Source of the DNA: GCA-2748575 sp033722575
GTDB lineage: Bacteria > Pseudomonadota > Gammaproteobacteria > Pseudomonadales > Ketobacteraceae
Length of the DNA: 7,748 nt
Reading direction: 5' to 3'
NCBI GenBank assembly: GCA_033722575.1
Contig: JAWVYU010000244.1
Location: 1 to 7,748, forward strand
Shown: positions 1 through 6,004 of the stretch, piece after piece
Position numbering within the stretch: the stretch's first letter is position 1
Layout of the letters: every line of letters begins with the position of its first letter
Program-made: the position numbers and the translations under genes
Notes under the pieces: generated by a model
What the model saw: only the letters and a program-made list of their open reading frames with translations
The model's database searches: none
Told to the model about the DNA's origin: nothing

Positions 1-374
1 CCTGCTCCATCGCCCAGAAAGCCGCCCAGGCCGCTTTGGAAGGGCCCCAGGAGTGCGTGGGCGAGATGGTCAAGGCGTTCAAAGAGCGCCATGACTTTGT
101 AGTCAACGCTCTCAACGCCATTGAGGGCGTGAAATGCCTTCCCGGAGACGGCACCTTTTACGCCTTTCCGGACCTGTCTGAAGCCATTGCCAAGCGGGAC
201 GACGTGAATACCGACGTGGAACTGGCGGAGAAGCTGCTGGGCGAAGCCGGTGTGGCCATTGTACCCGGTTCAGCCTTTGGCACCCCCAACCATGCGCGGC
301 TGTCTTTCGCCACCAGCATGGAAAAGCTGAAAGAGGCGCTGGCCCGCTTGAAAAAAGGCATTGAAGGGTCTTAA
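1..374 (+). CDS. Class I/II pyridoxal-phosphate aminotransferase, C-terminal part (AspC-like, 5' truncated)
   Basis: The reading frame is already open at the window edge (first full codon at position 3) and ends with TAA at 372-374, so about 123 C-terminal residues are visible and the start lies to the left. The segment matches the small domain of fold-type I aspartate/aromatic aminotransferases. It opens with a CSIAQKAAQAAL-type helix, continues with the substrate-domain strand GDGTFYAFPDLS, and has the VAIVPGSAFG segment followed by ARLSFATS. The Arg of that last motif corresponds by family knowledge to the residue that binds the substrate alpha-carboxylate. The PLP lysine is outside the window. 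The likely role is cytosolic transamination of aspartate or a related amino acid to 2-oxoglutarate; exact substrate preference cannot be read from this part. A TTG at 36 is only an internal leucine codon. The gene lies upstream of tRNA-Asn, as does the equivalent Pseudomonas gene next to uvrB. It is GC-richer than the polysaccharide genes to the right. Confidence 0.9.
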   Translation, partial: CSIAQKAAQAALEGPQECVGEMVKAFKERHDFVVNALNAIEGVKCLPGDGTFYAFPDLSEAIAKRDDVNTDVELAEKLLGEAGVAIVPGSAFGTPNHARLSFATSMEKLKEALARLKKGIEGS

Positions 375-382
375 CTTGGGTA

Positions 383-407
383 AGCGGCTGCCATTCCGGT
401 GGCCGCT
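383..407 (+). terminator. Weak hairpin after the aminotransferase gene, possible attenuating terminator
   Basis: Arms AGCGGC (383-388) and GCCGCT (402-407) are perfectly complementary around a 13-base loop, starting 8 bases after the TAA stop. No T-tract follows, so this is not a canonical intrinsic terminator. It may protect the mRNA 3' end or assist factor-dependent termination. Coincidence is possible. Confidence 0.3.
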
Positions 408-460
408 CGGCTTGCATGAAATCGGATGTAAGCCACTGATAAAAAAGTAGTATGAAGGTA

Positions 461-489
461 TTGACCTTGAAGGAACGCCGCATTAGTAT
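461..489 (+). promoter_or_regulatory. Sigma70 promoter of tRNA-Asn
   Basis: The -35 box TTGACC (461-466) and the -10 box TAGTAT (484-489) are separated by exactly 17 bases. A GC-rich stretch, CGCGGCC (491-497), follows directly. A GC-rich discriminator of this kind is typical of stable-RNA promoters under stringent (ppGpp) control. Transcription would start near 496-498 and leave a leader of about 15 bases before the mature tRNA at 512. Confidence 0.75.
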
Positions 490-511
490 ACGCGGCCTCA
501 ACTGATGAGAT

Positions 512-587
512 TCCTCGATAGCTCAGTTGGTAGAGCAAGCGGCTGTTAACCGCTGGGTCGCAGGTTCGAGCCCTGCTCGAGGAGCCA
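512..587 (+). tRNA. tRNA-Asn (anticodon GTT)
   Basis: This is a complete 76-base cloverleaf. The acceptor arm TCCTCGA (512-518) pairs with TCGAGGA (577-583), followed by discriminator G584 and an encoded CCA (585-587). The D arm is GCTC/GAGC (521-524 and 533-536). The anticodon stem AGCGG/CCGCT (538-542 and 550-554) holds the loop CTGTTAA with anticodon GTT at 545-547. The T arm contains GGTTCGAGCC. The anticodon reads AAC and AAU (Asn). It has its own promoter and terminator, so it is a single-gene transcription unit. I found no second copy of its 3' end in the window, so there is no sign here of an integrated element. Confidence 0.98.
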
Positions 588-615
588 AATTTTAGTGGTA
601 CTGTATCAGTATCAG

Positions 616-649
616 AAAAAAGCCCGGTCAGAAATGATCGGGCTTTTTT
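616..649 (+). terminator. Rho-independent terminator of tRNA-Asn
   Basis: The stem is GCCCGGTCA (622-630) with TGATCGGGC (635-643), one G-U wobble and a GAAA tetraloop. A-tract 616-621 lies on one side and T-tract 644-649 on the other. The symmetric A/T flanks mean it can work in both directions, so it could also stop leftward transcripts from entering the tRNA. Confidence 0.92.
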
Positions 650-679
650 GTTTGTATGGGATTTTTATACAAAGCCCGA
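638..679. repeat. Interrupted inverted repeat that competes with the tRNA terminator stem
   Basis: TTTGTAT (651-657) and ATACAAA (667-673) form a perfect 7-base inverted repeat with a 9-base loop. It is extended by TCGGGC (638-643) and GCCCGA (674-679), leaving a 7-base bulge (644-650). The left arm uses most of the 3' arm of the tRNA-Asn terminator (635-643), so the two folds exclude each other. On the leftward strand the 679-638 hairpin would be transcribed first. Whether it has a function is not shown. Confidence 0.4.
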
Positions 680-689
680 AGCCTGAAAC

Positions 690-717
690 AAAAAACCCGG
701 CTGATGCCGGGTTTTTT
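690..717 (-). terminator. Rho-independent terminator of the lipoprotein gene
   Basis: The perfect stem CCCGGC (696-701) / GCCGGG (706-711) has a TGAT loop, with A-tract 690-695 and T-tract 712-717. It lies 23 bases beyond the stop codon of the leftward lipoprotein gene, where its terminator would be expected. It is symmetric and so also suited to block rightward readthrough from the tRNA. Confidence 0.9.
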
Positions 718-740
718 GCTAGCTACTAATCTTCAGCTGG

Positions 741-1604
741 TTACACTGAACCACCACCGGTGCTGCCTGACGTATCGACGGTACCGCCGCTGTCTTCGGC
801 CTGCTCAATAGTGTCACCCAAATCCTCAACATCCGAGGAATTCGGTGTATTGGCATCAGCGATGGCATCCGTATCCGGTGTACTGGAAGCATCAATGGCC
901 GTATTCACAGCAGTTGCAATGCTTCGCAACGGGGTATTACCCGTTGTGCTTACCATCAAACTGAACACCACCGCACTGCGAATAGCCGACGTGGAGGTTG
1001 TCGAGGCAGCCAATGCCTGGTTATTGGTTTTGATAACCCGCGCTACTGCAGCAGCCGTTGCTGCGGCTTTTGTTGCATTAGTGACAGTGGCGGCATCGTC
1101 GCTACTTTGCGCTTCTATATAGTCAAAGTCAGCCAGACTGGTAACTCCCGTAATACCAAGATCTGAGATCACCTGAGTCTGGGAAGCCGCATAGGATTCG
1201 CCTGTAACTTCACTACGAATCTGCGCCAATGTCGTTAGCGGTGTAATGTTGGCAGAACCATTAGGAGCAGTCAGGAACAACCCTTCACCCACTGCAGAAG
1301 GTGGTGTATCTGATATGTCCACGGTACTGGCTGTTGATTCAAGCACCAGCGGGGAGGTGTTGTCAGCCGTTTCAATTTCAAAATCACCATTACCGTCGGT
1401 CATGGCGAAATCCTCACCCTGATCGCATTGACGATTACGGTTCGAATCCACACATACCTTGGCATTCGCCAGATACCCATCGATCGCAGTCCCTTCCAGA
1501 GAAACGATCTCTGGATAGTCATTACTGCTTCCCCCACAACCTGTTAATCCCAATGTAGACGCTCCAACTATTGAAAGCGCAATTGCTAGTCGACGCAAAT
1601 TCAT
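741..1604 (-). CDS. Outer-membrane lipoprotein with a calcium-loop-like beta domain, function unknown
   Basis: This is a predicted 287-residue secreted lipoprotein. Residues 1-22 form a signal peptide (basic MNLRR, then a hydrophobic stretch) ending in lipobox LTGC, with the lipidated Cys at 23. Gly at the next position, not Asp, suggests sorting to the outer membrane. Residues 38-78 read like the small extracellular beta-sandwich of carboxypeptidase-regulatory/SdrD-type repeats. They hold an Asp/Asn-rich loop (DSNRNRQCDQGED, 53-65) resembling Ca2+-binding loops, then TDGNGDFEIE. Residues 119-240 are Ala/Thr/Ser-rich and probably helical; the tail from 240 is acidic and ends in a Gly/Ser-rich stretch. 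The ATG at 1604 is preferred over an in-frame ATG at 1658 because it has an AAGGA ribosome site 9 bases upstream and puts the signal peptide at the N-terminus. The gene is transcribed alone and ends at terminator 690-717. Its neighbours suggest a cell-envelope role; no enzyme motif is visible. Confidence 0.85.
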   Translation of the reverse strand: MNLRRLAIALSIVGASTLGLTGCGGSSNDYPEIVSLEGTAIDGYLANAKVCVDSNRNRQCDQGEDFAMTDGNGDFEIETADNTSPLVLESTASTVDISDTPPSAVGEGLFLTAPNGSANITPLTTLAQIRSEVTGESYAASQTQVISDLGITGVTSLADFDYIEAQSSDDAATVTNATKAAATAAAVARVIKTNNQALAASTTSTSAIRSAVVFSLMVSTTGNTPLRSIATAVNTAIDASSTPDTDAIADANTPNSSDVEDLGDTIEQAEDSGGTVDTSGSTGGGSV

Positions 1605-1613
1605 AGTACTTGA

Positions 1614-1618
1614 TCCTT
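1614..1618 (-). promoter_or_regulatory. Ribosome binding site fixing the lipoprotein start
   Basis: On the minus strand AAGGA (1618 to 1614) lies 9 bases before the ATG at 1604-1602. It supports starting there, which removes 18 residues from the longest possible reading frame. Confidence 0.75.
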
Positions 1619-1698
1619 TTTTATCCAACATGCTGATTATTGATCGAAAACGGCTCAAAAACCTCGCACCCCAAGCGACTGGTGCCTATTCCCTGATG

Positions 1699-1729
1699 AG
1701 TTTAGCAGAGATATTTTGGATTGCGTCAA
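1699..1729 (-). promoter_or_regulatory. Possible sigma70 promoter of the lipoprotein gene
   Basis: On the minus strand TTGACG (1729-1724) is a good -35 box. TAAACT (1704-1699) is a fair -10 box after 19 bases, longer than the ideal 17. It would give a 5' untranslated leader of about 90 bases before the ATG at 1604. The long spacer keeps this tentative. Confidence 0.4.
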
Positions 1730-1735
1730 ACATGC

Positions 1736-1763
1736 AGCTGAAATTTCCAGGCATTTTTCAGCT
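1736..1763. repeat. 8-base inverted repeat in the divergent promoter region
   Basis: AGCTGAAA (1736-1743) and TTTCAGCT (1756-1763) are perfect inverted copies with a 12-base spacer. They lie immediately upstream of the putative leftward -35 box at 1724-1729. The placement would suit a dyad operator or activator site; no regulator is encoded in the window. Confidence 0.45.
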
Positions 1764-1940
1764 TCTGTTGCATTCCGGTTAAAAGGCGAACACATCGTTC
1801 CAAATTCAGCCAGCACTCTAAAAACCAGTTGCAACATGAACATAATAACAAACCCTAGATCACTGAATTTCCTATACATTTGAGAGCGAGCTGCTATTTT
1901 TATTAACCAACTCATAATAATAAATTTGCACAGGCCAATA

Positions 1941-4052
1941 ATGATAAAAACACGATCCGCAGTACTGGTTTTTACCCTTAACCCGGTGGCCGCTGGCATT
2001 GCCATGGCGGCTGACGACTCGCTGTCGCTGAACGGTTTTACCGGGCTGTTTACAGTACCCAATGGGCACGTGACCGAATACGGCACAGGGGTTGCCAGTT
2101 ACGCGGACATGATGTTTTTCAGAAACCAGTATGTGCACAACAATAACGTTATGGGCAGTTTCGGCGTATTCCCCCATGTTGAGATCAGCGGGCGCATTGC
2201 CTGGTTCAATACCCACAGCAACCTTTTTGAAGAAGAAGGCGAACCCAGGGATTTATCAGCGAACATCAAGATTAATATTCCTTATATTCCGAATAACTGG
2301 TTTCAGCTGGCTATTGGCAAGCAGGATATTGGTGGTGAGGCCGACTTTTTTAGCACCAAATACATCGCCGCGAGCAAAACGCTGGGGCCCTTCCGTTTTG
2401 ATATCGGCTACGGCAGCAACAGCGCCAATGATCGGCTTGATGGTGAATTCGGAGGCGTAGAATTTGCTCCTTTCGACTGGATCAGCATTATTGCCGAATA
2501 TGATGCGCAGGATGTAAACAGCGGTTTTCGCCTCAGCACCCCTGAAAACTGGCTTCCTGAAGGGTTTCGTGTAGACCTTACCGTACTGGCGGATACCAGC
2601 CACGAAAACTCCGCTGGCCGAAGCTTTTACGGTATCAATGTTAAGTTCCCGCTGGGAGGAGGCTTTACCGGTAAACGCCCTGACCAGCCAGCAAGGCAAC
2701 CCCTGGCATCAGTGGCTCCCAGGAAAGACCAGAAAAGGATGGTTCTGGCCCAGAGCAGAATCATAAAGCGCCTGCCACAACGACAGGAAACAACCACTGA
2801 CCTGGCTCCACAGGCTGTCACTCACTCCTCGCAGCCCGGAATGCCCAACAACCCGTCAAAACTGGCCAACATTCAATCAAAAATCGAATCTCTCGGCTTT
2901 GACAGGGTGAGCGTAGGAACACGGCAAAACCAGCTTGTGGTCGCATTTGAAAACAATATATACAACCGCTCTGAGCTAGACGCTATTGGCGTGGTGCTCG
3001 CCTGGATAGCCAGGGAAGCCAGCGATTATCCGCGTGCCACACTCGTTTTAAAAAACCAGGGGATACCGGTTATTTCAGTGGAAACCAACCCGTCCCGGTA
3101 CTACGAGTTTCTCAAAAACAACGAACCTGCCCCCATCTATGCGTATTACCCCTCTTCGAGCGATATGGATGCAGTAAACTGGTATTCCGACAAATCACAA
3201 GGGTTTATTCCCAAACCGAGAATTACCATCAGCCCTGTGCTTAACAGCGGCATCGCAACCGAGTATGGCGTTTGGGACTACTCTTTCGGGGCGGCCATCA
3301 ATGGCGCAATACACCTTTGGCCAGGGGCAATTGCCAGCGCCACTTACACCCAGGAGCTGGATAGCAGCGAAGATTTTGATGAGGATGGCCCGTTCAGAGG
3401 CGCCAGAATCAAGAATGACATTAAGGAAATGACGATACAGCAAGGCCTTAAATTCGGCAGCCTGATTTATAACAACCTGCATTTGGGTAAAATTCGCTAT
3501 GATTACAGCGGGTTCCAGAACCAGACCCTGTTTCATGACCCGTCGGGCCAGCACCAGCTCAGCTTCAGGTTTGGTGATTATGAGCACGAGGATACCGCTG
3601 AGACCAAGGATTTCCAGCTTTTGAGCTATCGTTATTACTGGCCTGCCTATGATGTGGCTATCACCACAACGGCTGGGGAGTTTTGGGACGGCGACAAAGG
3701 CTACAGGGTAAATACCCTGTTCCGGTTTGGGGACCAAACGGTGGAGCTTTTCTATAAAGACGTCGAAGCGCCTATTACAGAGGAACAAACGGAGTTCATA
3801 GGCATTGCCTGGACATTACCGCTCACACCCCAAAGGGATTGGGACAGCGACTACCTGCAAGTGAAAGGCAATGAGGCCTGGCGGTGGGGAATGCAGACGC
3901 GGATTAATAATGACAGGAACACGGTATCTTTTGGAGCGGCAGATATCGCAATACCAGAGTGGACGCTCGAGCGGAGCTACCTTAATAATGACAAGCTAAG
4001 TCCCGAATACCTGTATCGCAACATTGACAGAATTCGCAAATCAGGATTGTAA
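1941..4052 (+). CDS. YjbH/GfcD-family outer-membrane beta-barrel protein for polysaccharide export or assembly
   Basis: This is a 703-residue protein of the YjbH (GfcD/YmcA) family, outer-membrane proteins encoded with exopolysaccharide and group 4 capsule genes. Residues 1-23 form a signal peptide ending AMA, with cleavage likely before ADDS. Residues 28-240 start with the family hallmark LNGFTGLFTVPNG and contain alternating strands ending in VKFPLGGGF, consistent with a first barrel. Residues 241-302 are Gln/Arg/Pro-rich and probably a flexible linker. Residues 303-395 look like a soluble alpha/beta periplasmic domain. Residues 425-630 contain a second set of amphipathic strands. The protein ends KSGL, without the terminal aromatic residue usual in simple barrels. 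The ATG at 1941 is chosen because it follows AGG (1932-1934) at a 6-base gap and starts the signal peptide; an upstream TTG at 1926 is less likely. The usual small partner genes (GfcB/C/E or YjbE/F/G) are absent from the window. The precise role in this family is not firmly known. Confidence 0.88.
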   Translation: MIKTRSAVLVFTLNPVAAGIAMAADDSLSLNGFTGLFTVPNGHVTEYGTGVASYADMMFFRNQYVHNNNVMGSFGVFPHVEISGRIAWFNTHSNLFEEEGEPRDLSANIKINIPYIPNNWFQLAIGKQDIGGEADFFSTKYIAASKTLGPFRFDIGYGSNSANDRLDGEFGGVEFAPFDWISIIAEYDAQDVNSGFRLSTPENWLPEGFRVDLTVLADTSHENSAGRSFYGINVKFPLGGGFTGKRPDQPARQPLASVAPRKDQKRMVLAQSRIIKRLPQRQETTTDLAPQAVTHSSQPGMPNNPSKLANIQSKIESLGFDRVSVGTRQNQLVVAFENNIYNRSELDAIGVVLAWIAREASDYPRATLVLKNQGIPVISVETNPSRYYEFLKNNEPAPIYAYYPSSSDMDAVNWYSDKSQGFIPKPRITISPVLNSGIATEYGVWDYSFGAAINGAIHLWPGAIASATYTQELDSSEDFDEDGPFRGARIKNDIKEMTIQQGLKFGSLIYNNLHLGKIRYDYSGFQNQTLFHDPSGQHQLSFRFGDYEHEDTAETKDFQLLSYRYYWPAYDVAITTTAGEFWDGDKGYRVNTLFRFGDQTVELFYKDVEAPITEEQTEFIGIAWTLPLTPQRDWDSDYLQVKGNEAWRWGMQTRINNDRNTVSFGAADIAIPEWTLERSYLNNDKLSPEYLYRNIDRIRKSGL

Positions 4053-4057
4053 AAGCA

Positions 4058-6004
4058 CTAACAGGCGCGTTCTTTGGGATAAGATTTCCTGATATTGAGC
4101 ACATTCGCAGAGGCTTCTTGAGACTTTTGCCATACCAGGTCTGTCAGCCTGTCTGAGGGAACATATCCGGTTTCAGAGTTCAGCAGCAATTCGCGAATCA
4201 GCTCACAATCCTTGTCATCACAGGCTCGTTTAAGCTCATCCAGCACAACCTCCAGCTTTTCCCAGGGCAATGAAACCTCATGCGCTCTCATAATTCTTGA
4301 ATGCGCTGTGCCGTGAGCGTTTTCACCTATTAATAACTCTTCAAATAGCTTCTCGCCGGCGCGCAGACCAGTATATTTTATTTCGATATCGCCATCCTGA
4401 TCATCACCCTCTTTCACTTCGAGCCCCATCAGGCGAACCATGGCGCGAGCAAGGTCGGCTATTTTCACCGGTTCCCCCATATCAAGAACAAACACGTCCC
4501 CACCCTTTGCCATTGCACCAGCCTGAATAACCAATTGCGCGGCTTCAGGTATTGTCATGAAATACCTGATGATCTCAGGATGCGTAACAGTTATTGGGCC
4601 GCCTTCCCGAATCTGGCGCTTAAACAGGGGAACAACAGAACCGGAAGAGCCAAGGACATTACCAAACCGGACCATACTAAAACAGGTATTGGATTTCTTC
4701 TTAGCCAAGGCCTGCAGGATTAATTCGGCCATCCGCTTTGAAGCGCCCATCACATTAGTGGGACGCACAGCCTTATCCGTTGATATGAGCACAAAGGTCT
4801 TCACTTTCGCTTCGGCCGCTGCTTGTGCGCTATTGAGCGTGCCAAAAACGTTATTCTTGACGCCTTCAACCACATTCTGTTCAACCATAGGCACGTGTTT
4901 GTATGCTGCTGCGTGATAAATAGTATCTACTTTAAACGCCTCAAGCACCGAGTAAACTCTGTCGTAGTCCTGCACACAGCCTAACAAAGGAATTATCTCA
5001 ACACTGTAGTCATTCTCGCGTGCCTGATCCCTCAATTCTGCCTCAATTGCGTATAACAAATACTCGCAGCGCTCAAAAAGGAGCAATTTTGAAGGCTCGC
5101 AAGCAATTATCTGTCGACAGAGTTCCGAGCCAATAGACCCGCCAGCCCCAGTTACCAATACATTCATAGATCGCACATTGGCGGTAAGTAATTCCAGGTT
5201 CGGCTCAACCGAATCTCTCCCAAGCAGATCTTCAATCTCAATGTCACGAACTTGCTCAACTTTGGCTTCTCCGCTAACCAGCTGCTCTACGGAAGGCACC
5301 GTTTTTACCCGAACCGCCAAAGGCTCTAATTTCTGTAAAATTTCCTTTTTGCGCCATACCGGAATTGATGGCATTGCAAGTAACACCTGTTCTATATTCT
5401 TTTTATCGATCAATTCTTCAATCTGACAAGGGTCCATAACCTGAAGACCCTGATAAACAATAGATTTCAATTCAGGTGAGTCATCCAACAGGGCCACAGG
5501 CTCGTACTTGTCGCCACCCCGCAGGGACATCAAAAGCTCCATCCCGGTCGCCCCAGCACCGTAAATAGCGACGTTTGTTTTCCTTTTACGGCGCCTTGAT
5601 TGAACCCACCAACGCACAGCGAACCTGGTTCCTCCAACGAGAGAAAAAGCAACAAACCAATAGATAATCGGAACCGAGCGAGGTAGGTTTGCCCCAATGA
5701 GAAAGGTGAAAGAAACAAACAAAATAGTAGAAACAGTGACACCTTTTACCAGTGCCATTAAGGCCTCGTGCCCCATAAACCTGACAGCAGCCAAATAAAG
5801 ACCAAAACGCATAAACAGCCAGGAACTAGTTAACGAAGTGAGCAACGCAACAATGTGAAGATTGGGACTGAAATAGTAACCCGAAAAATCGGTTCGAATG
5901 AAAAGCGCCAAATATATAGCGATGGGAATAATTACCAAATCAGACACGAGCATTAAAACACGTTTAACGTTCCTTGGAGCCTCGAGCAGCTTATAACTAA
6001 TCAT
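4058..6004 (-). CDS. wbpM: Membrane-bound UDP-GlcNAc 4,6-dehydratase, WbpM/PglF type
   Basis: This 648-residue protein matches the long, membrane-anchored FlaA1/WbpM/PglF/CapD dehydratases in length and layout. Residues 1-130 carry about four membrane helices (near 17-36, 49-68, 86-104, 108-125). Residues 144-260 form a first Rossmann-like domain with GAGATG at 149-154. Residues 281 onward are the catalytic SDR domain with NAD(P)-binding TGAGGSIG (285-292). The active-site segment STDK (408-411) is followed by MGASK (419-423), with Met in place of the usual SDR Tyr, a known hallmark of the long WbpM-type enzymes. The expected reaction is conversion of UDP-GlcNAc to UDP-4-keto-6-deoxy-GlcNAc on the cytoplasmic face, the first step to 2,4-diamino- or 2-amino-6-deoxy sugars. 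The ATG at 6004 is preferred over a GTG at 6037: it has AAAGG about 11 bases upstream and gives the typical N-terminus. The gene is the last of a leftward group and ends 5 bases from the convergent YjbH-like gene. The gene name reflects family and synteny, not tested function. Confidence 0.93.
   Translation of the reverse strand: MISYKLLEAPRNVKRVLMLVSDLVIIPIAIYLALFIRTDFSGYYFSPNLHIVALLTSLTSSWLFMRFGLYLAAVRFMGHEALMALVKGVTVSTILFVSFTFLIGANLPRSVPIIYWFVAFSLVGGTRFAVRWWVQSRRRKRKTNVAIYGAGATGMELLMSLRGGDKYEPVALLDDSPELKSIVYQGLQVMDPCQIEELIDKKNIEQVLLAMPSIPVWRKKEILQKLEPLAVRVKTVPSVEQLVSGEAKVEQVRDIEIEDLLGRDSVEPNLELLTANVRSMNVLVTGAGGSIGSELCRQIIACEPSKLLLFERCEYLLYAIEAELRDQARENDYSVEIIPLLGCVQDYDRVYSVLEAFKVDTIYHAAAYKHVPMVEQNVVEGVKNNVFGTLNSAQAAAEAKVKTFVLISTDKAVRPTNVMGASKRMAELILQALAKKKSNTCFSMVRFGNVLGSSGSVVPLFKRQIREGGPITVTHPEIIRYFMTIPEAAQLVIQAGAMAKGGDVFVLDMGEPVKIADLARAMVRLMGLEVKEGDDQDGDIEIKYTGLRAGEKLFEELLIGENAHGTAHSRIMRAHEVSLPWEKLEVVLDELKRACDDKDCELIRELLLNSETGYVPSDRLTDLVWQKSQEASANVLNIRKSYPKERAC

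Larger units (their letters stand above)
1605..1940. other. Divergent intergenic region between the lipoprotein and YjbH-like genes
   Basis: These 336 AT-rich bases separate two divergently transcribed envelope genes and must hold both promoters. A tentative leftward promoter (1699-1729) and an 8-base inverted repeat (1736-1763) are listed separately. For the rightward gene I see AT-rich hexamers (TATACA near 1872, AATAATAA runs near 1914) but no convincing -35/-10 pair. No RNA gene or riboswitch could be supported. A minus-strand open frame crosses the area but overlaps the YjbH-like gene start and resembles no protein I know. Confidence 0.6.

Noticed and set aside
112..501. Minus-strand open frame overlapping the aminotransferase end and the tRNA promoter
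   Set aside because: It covers the conserved aminotransferase C-terminus and promoter on the other strand, with low-complexity Arg/Pro/Ser composition typical of a shadow frame.
512..587. tRNA-Asn as an integration site for a mobile element
   Set aside because: No integrase gene and no second copy of the tRNA 3' end are visible in the window. Synteny with an O-antigen locus explains the layout better.
1660..1680. GGGGTGC on the minus strand (1672 to 1666) in the lipoprotein leader, reminiscent of a TPP riboswitch start
   Set aside because: The other required conserved blocks (CTGAGA and the CCTGATC region) are absent, and the downstream gene has no thiamine link.
1926..1940. TTG start giving five extra residues on the YjbH-like protein
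   Set aside because: The ATG at 1941 has an AGG at suitable spacing and places the Lys/Arg residues directly at the start of the signal peptide.
1655..2086. Minus-strand open frame of 143 codons across the divergent spacer and the start of the YjbH-like gene
   Set aside because: It overlaps the signal peptide and first strands of a recognisable gene on the other strand, resembles no protein family I know, and has no convincing ribosome site.
3195..3788. Minus-strand open frame of 197 codons inside the YjbH-like gene
   Set aside because: It is entirely antisense to a well-supported outer-membrane protein and is a by-product of its codon use.
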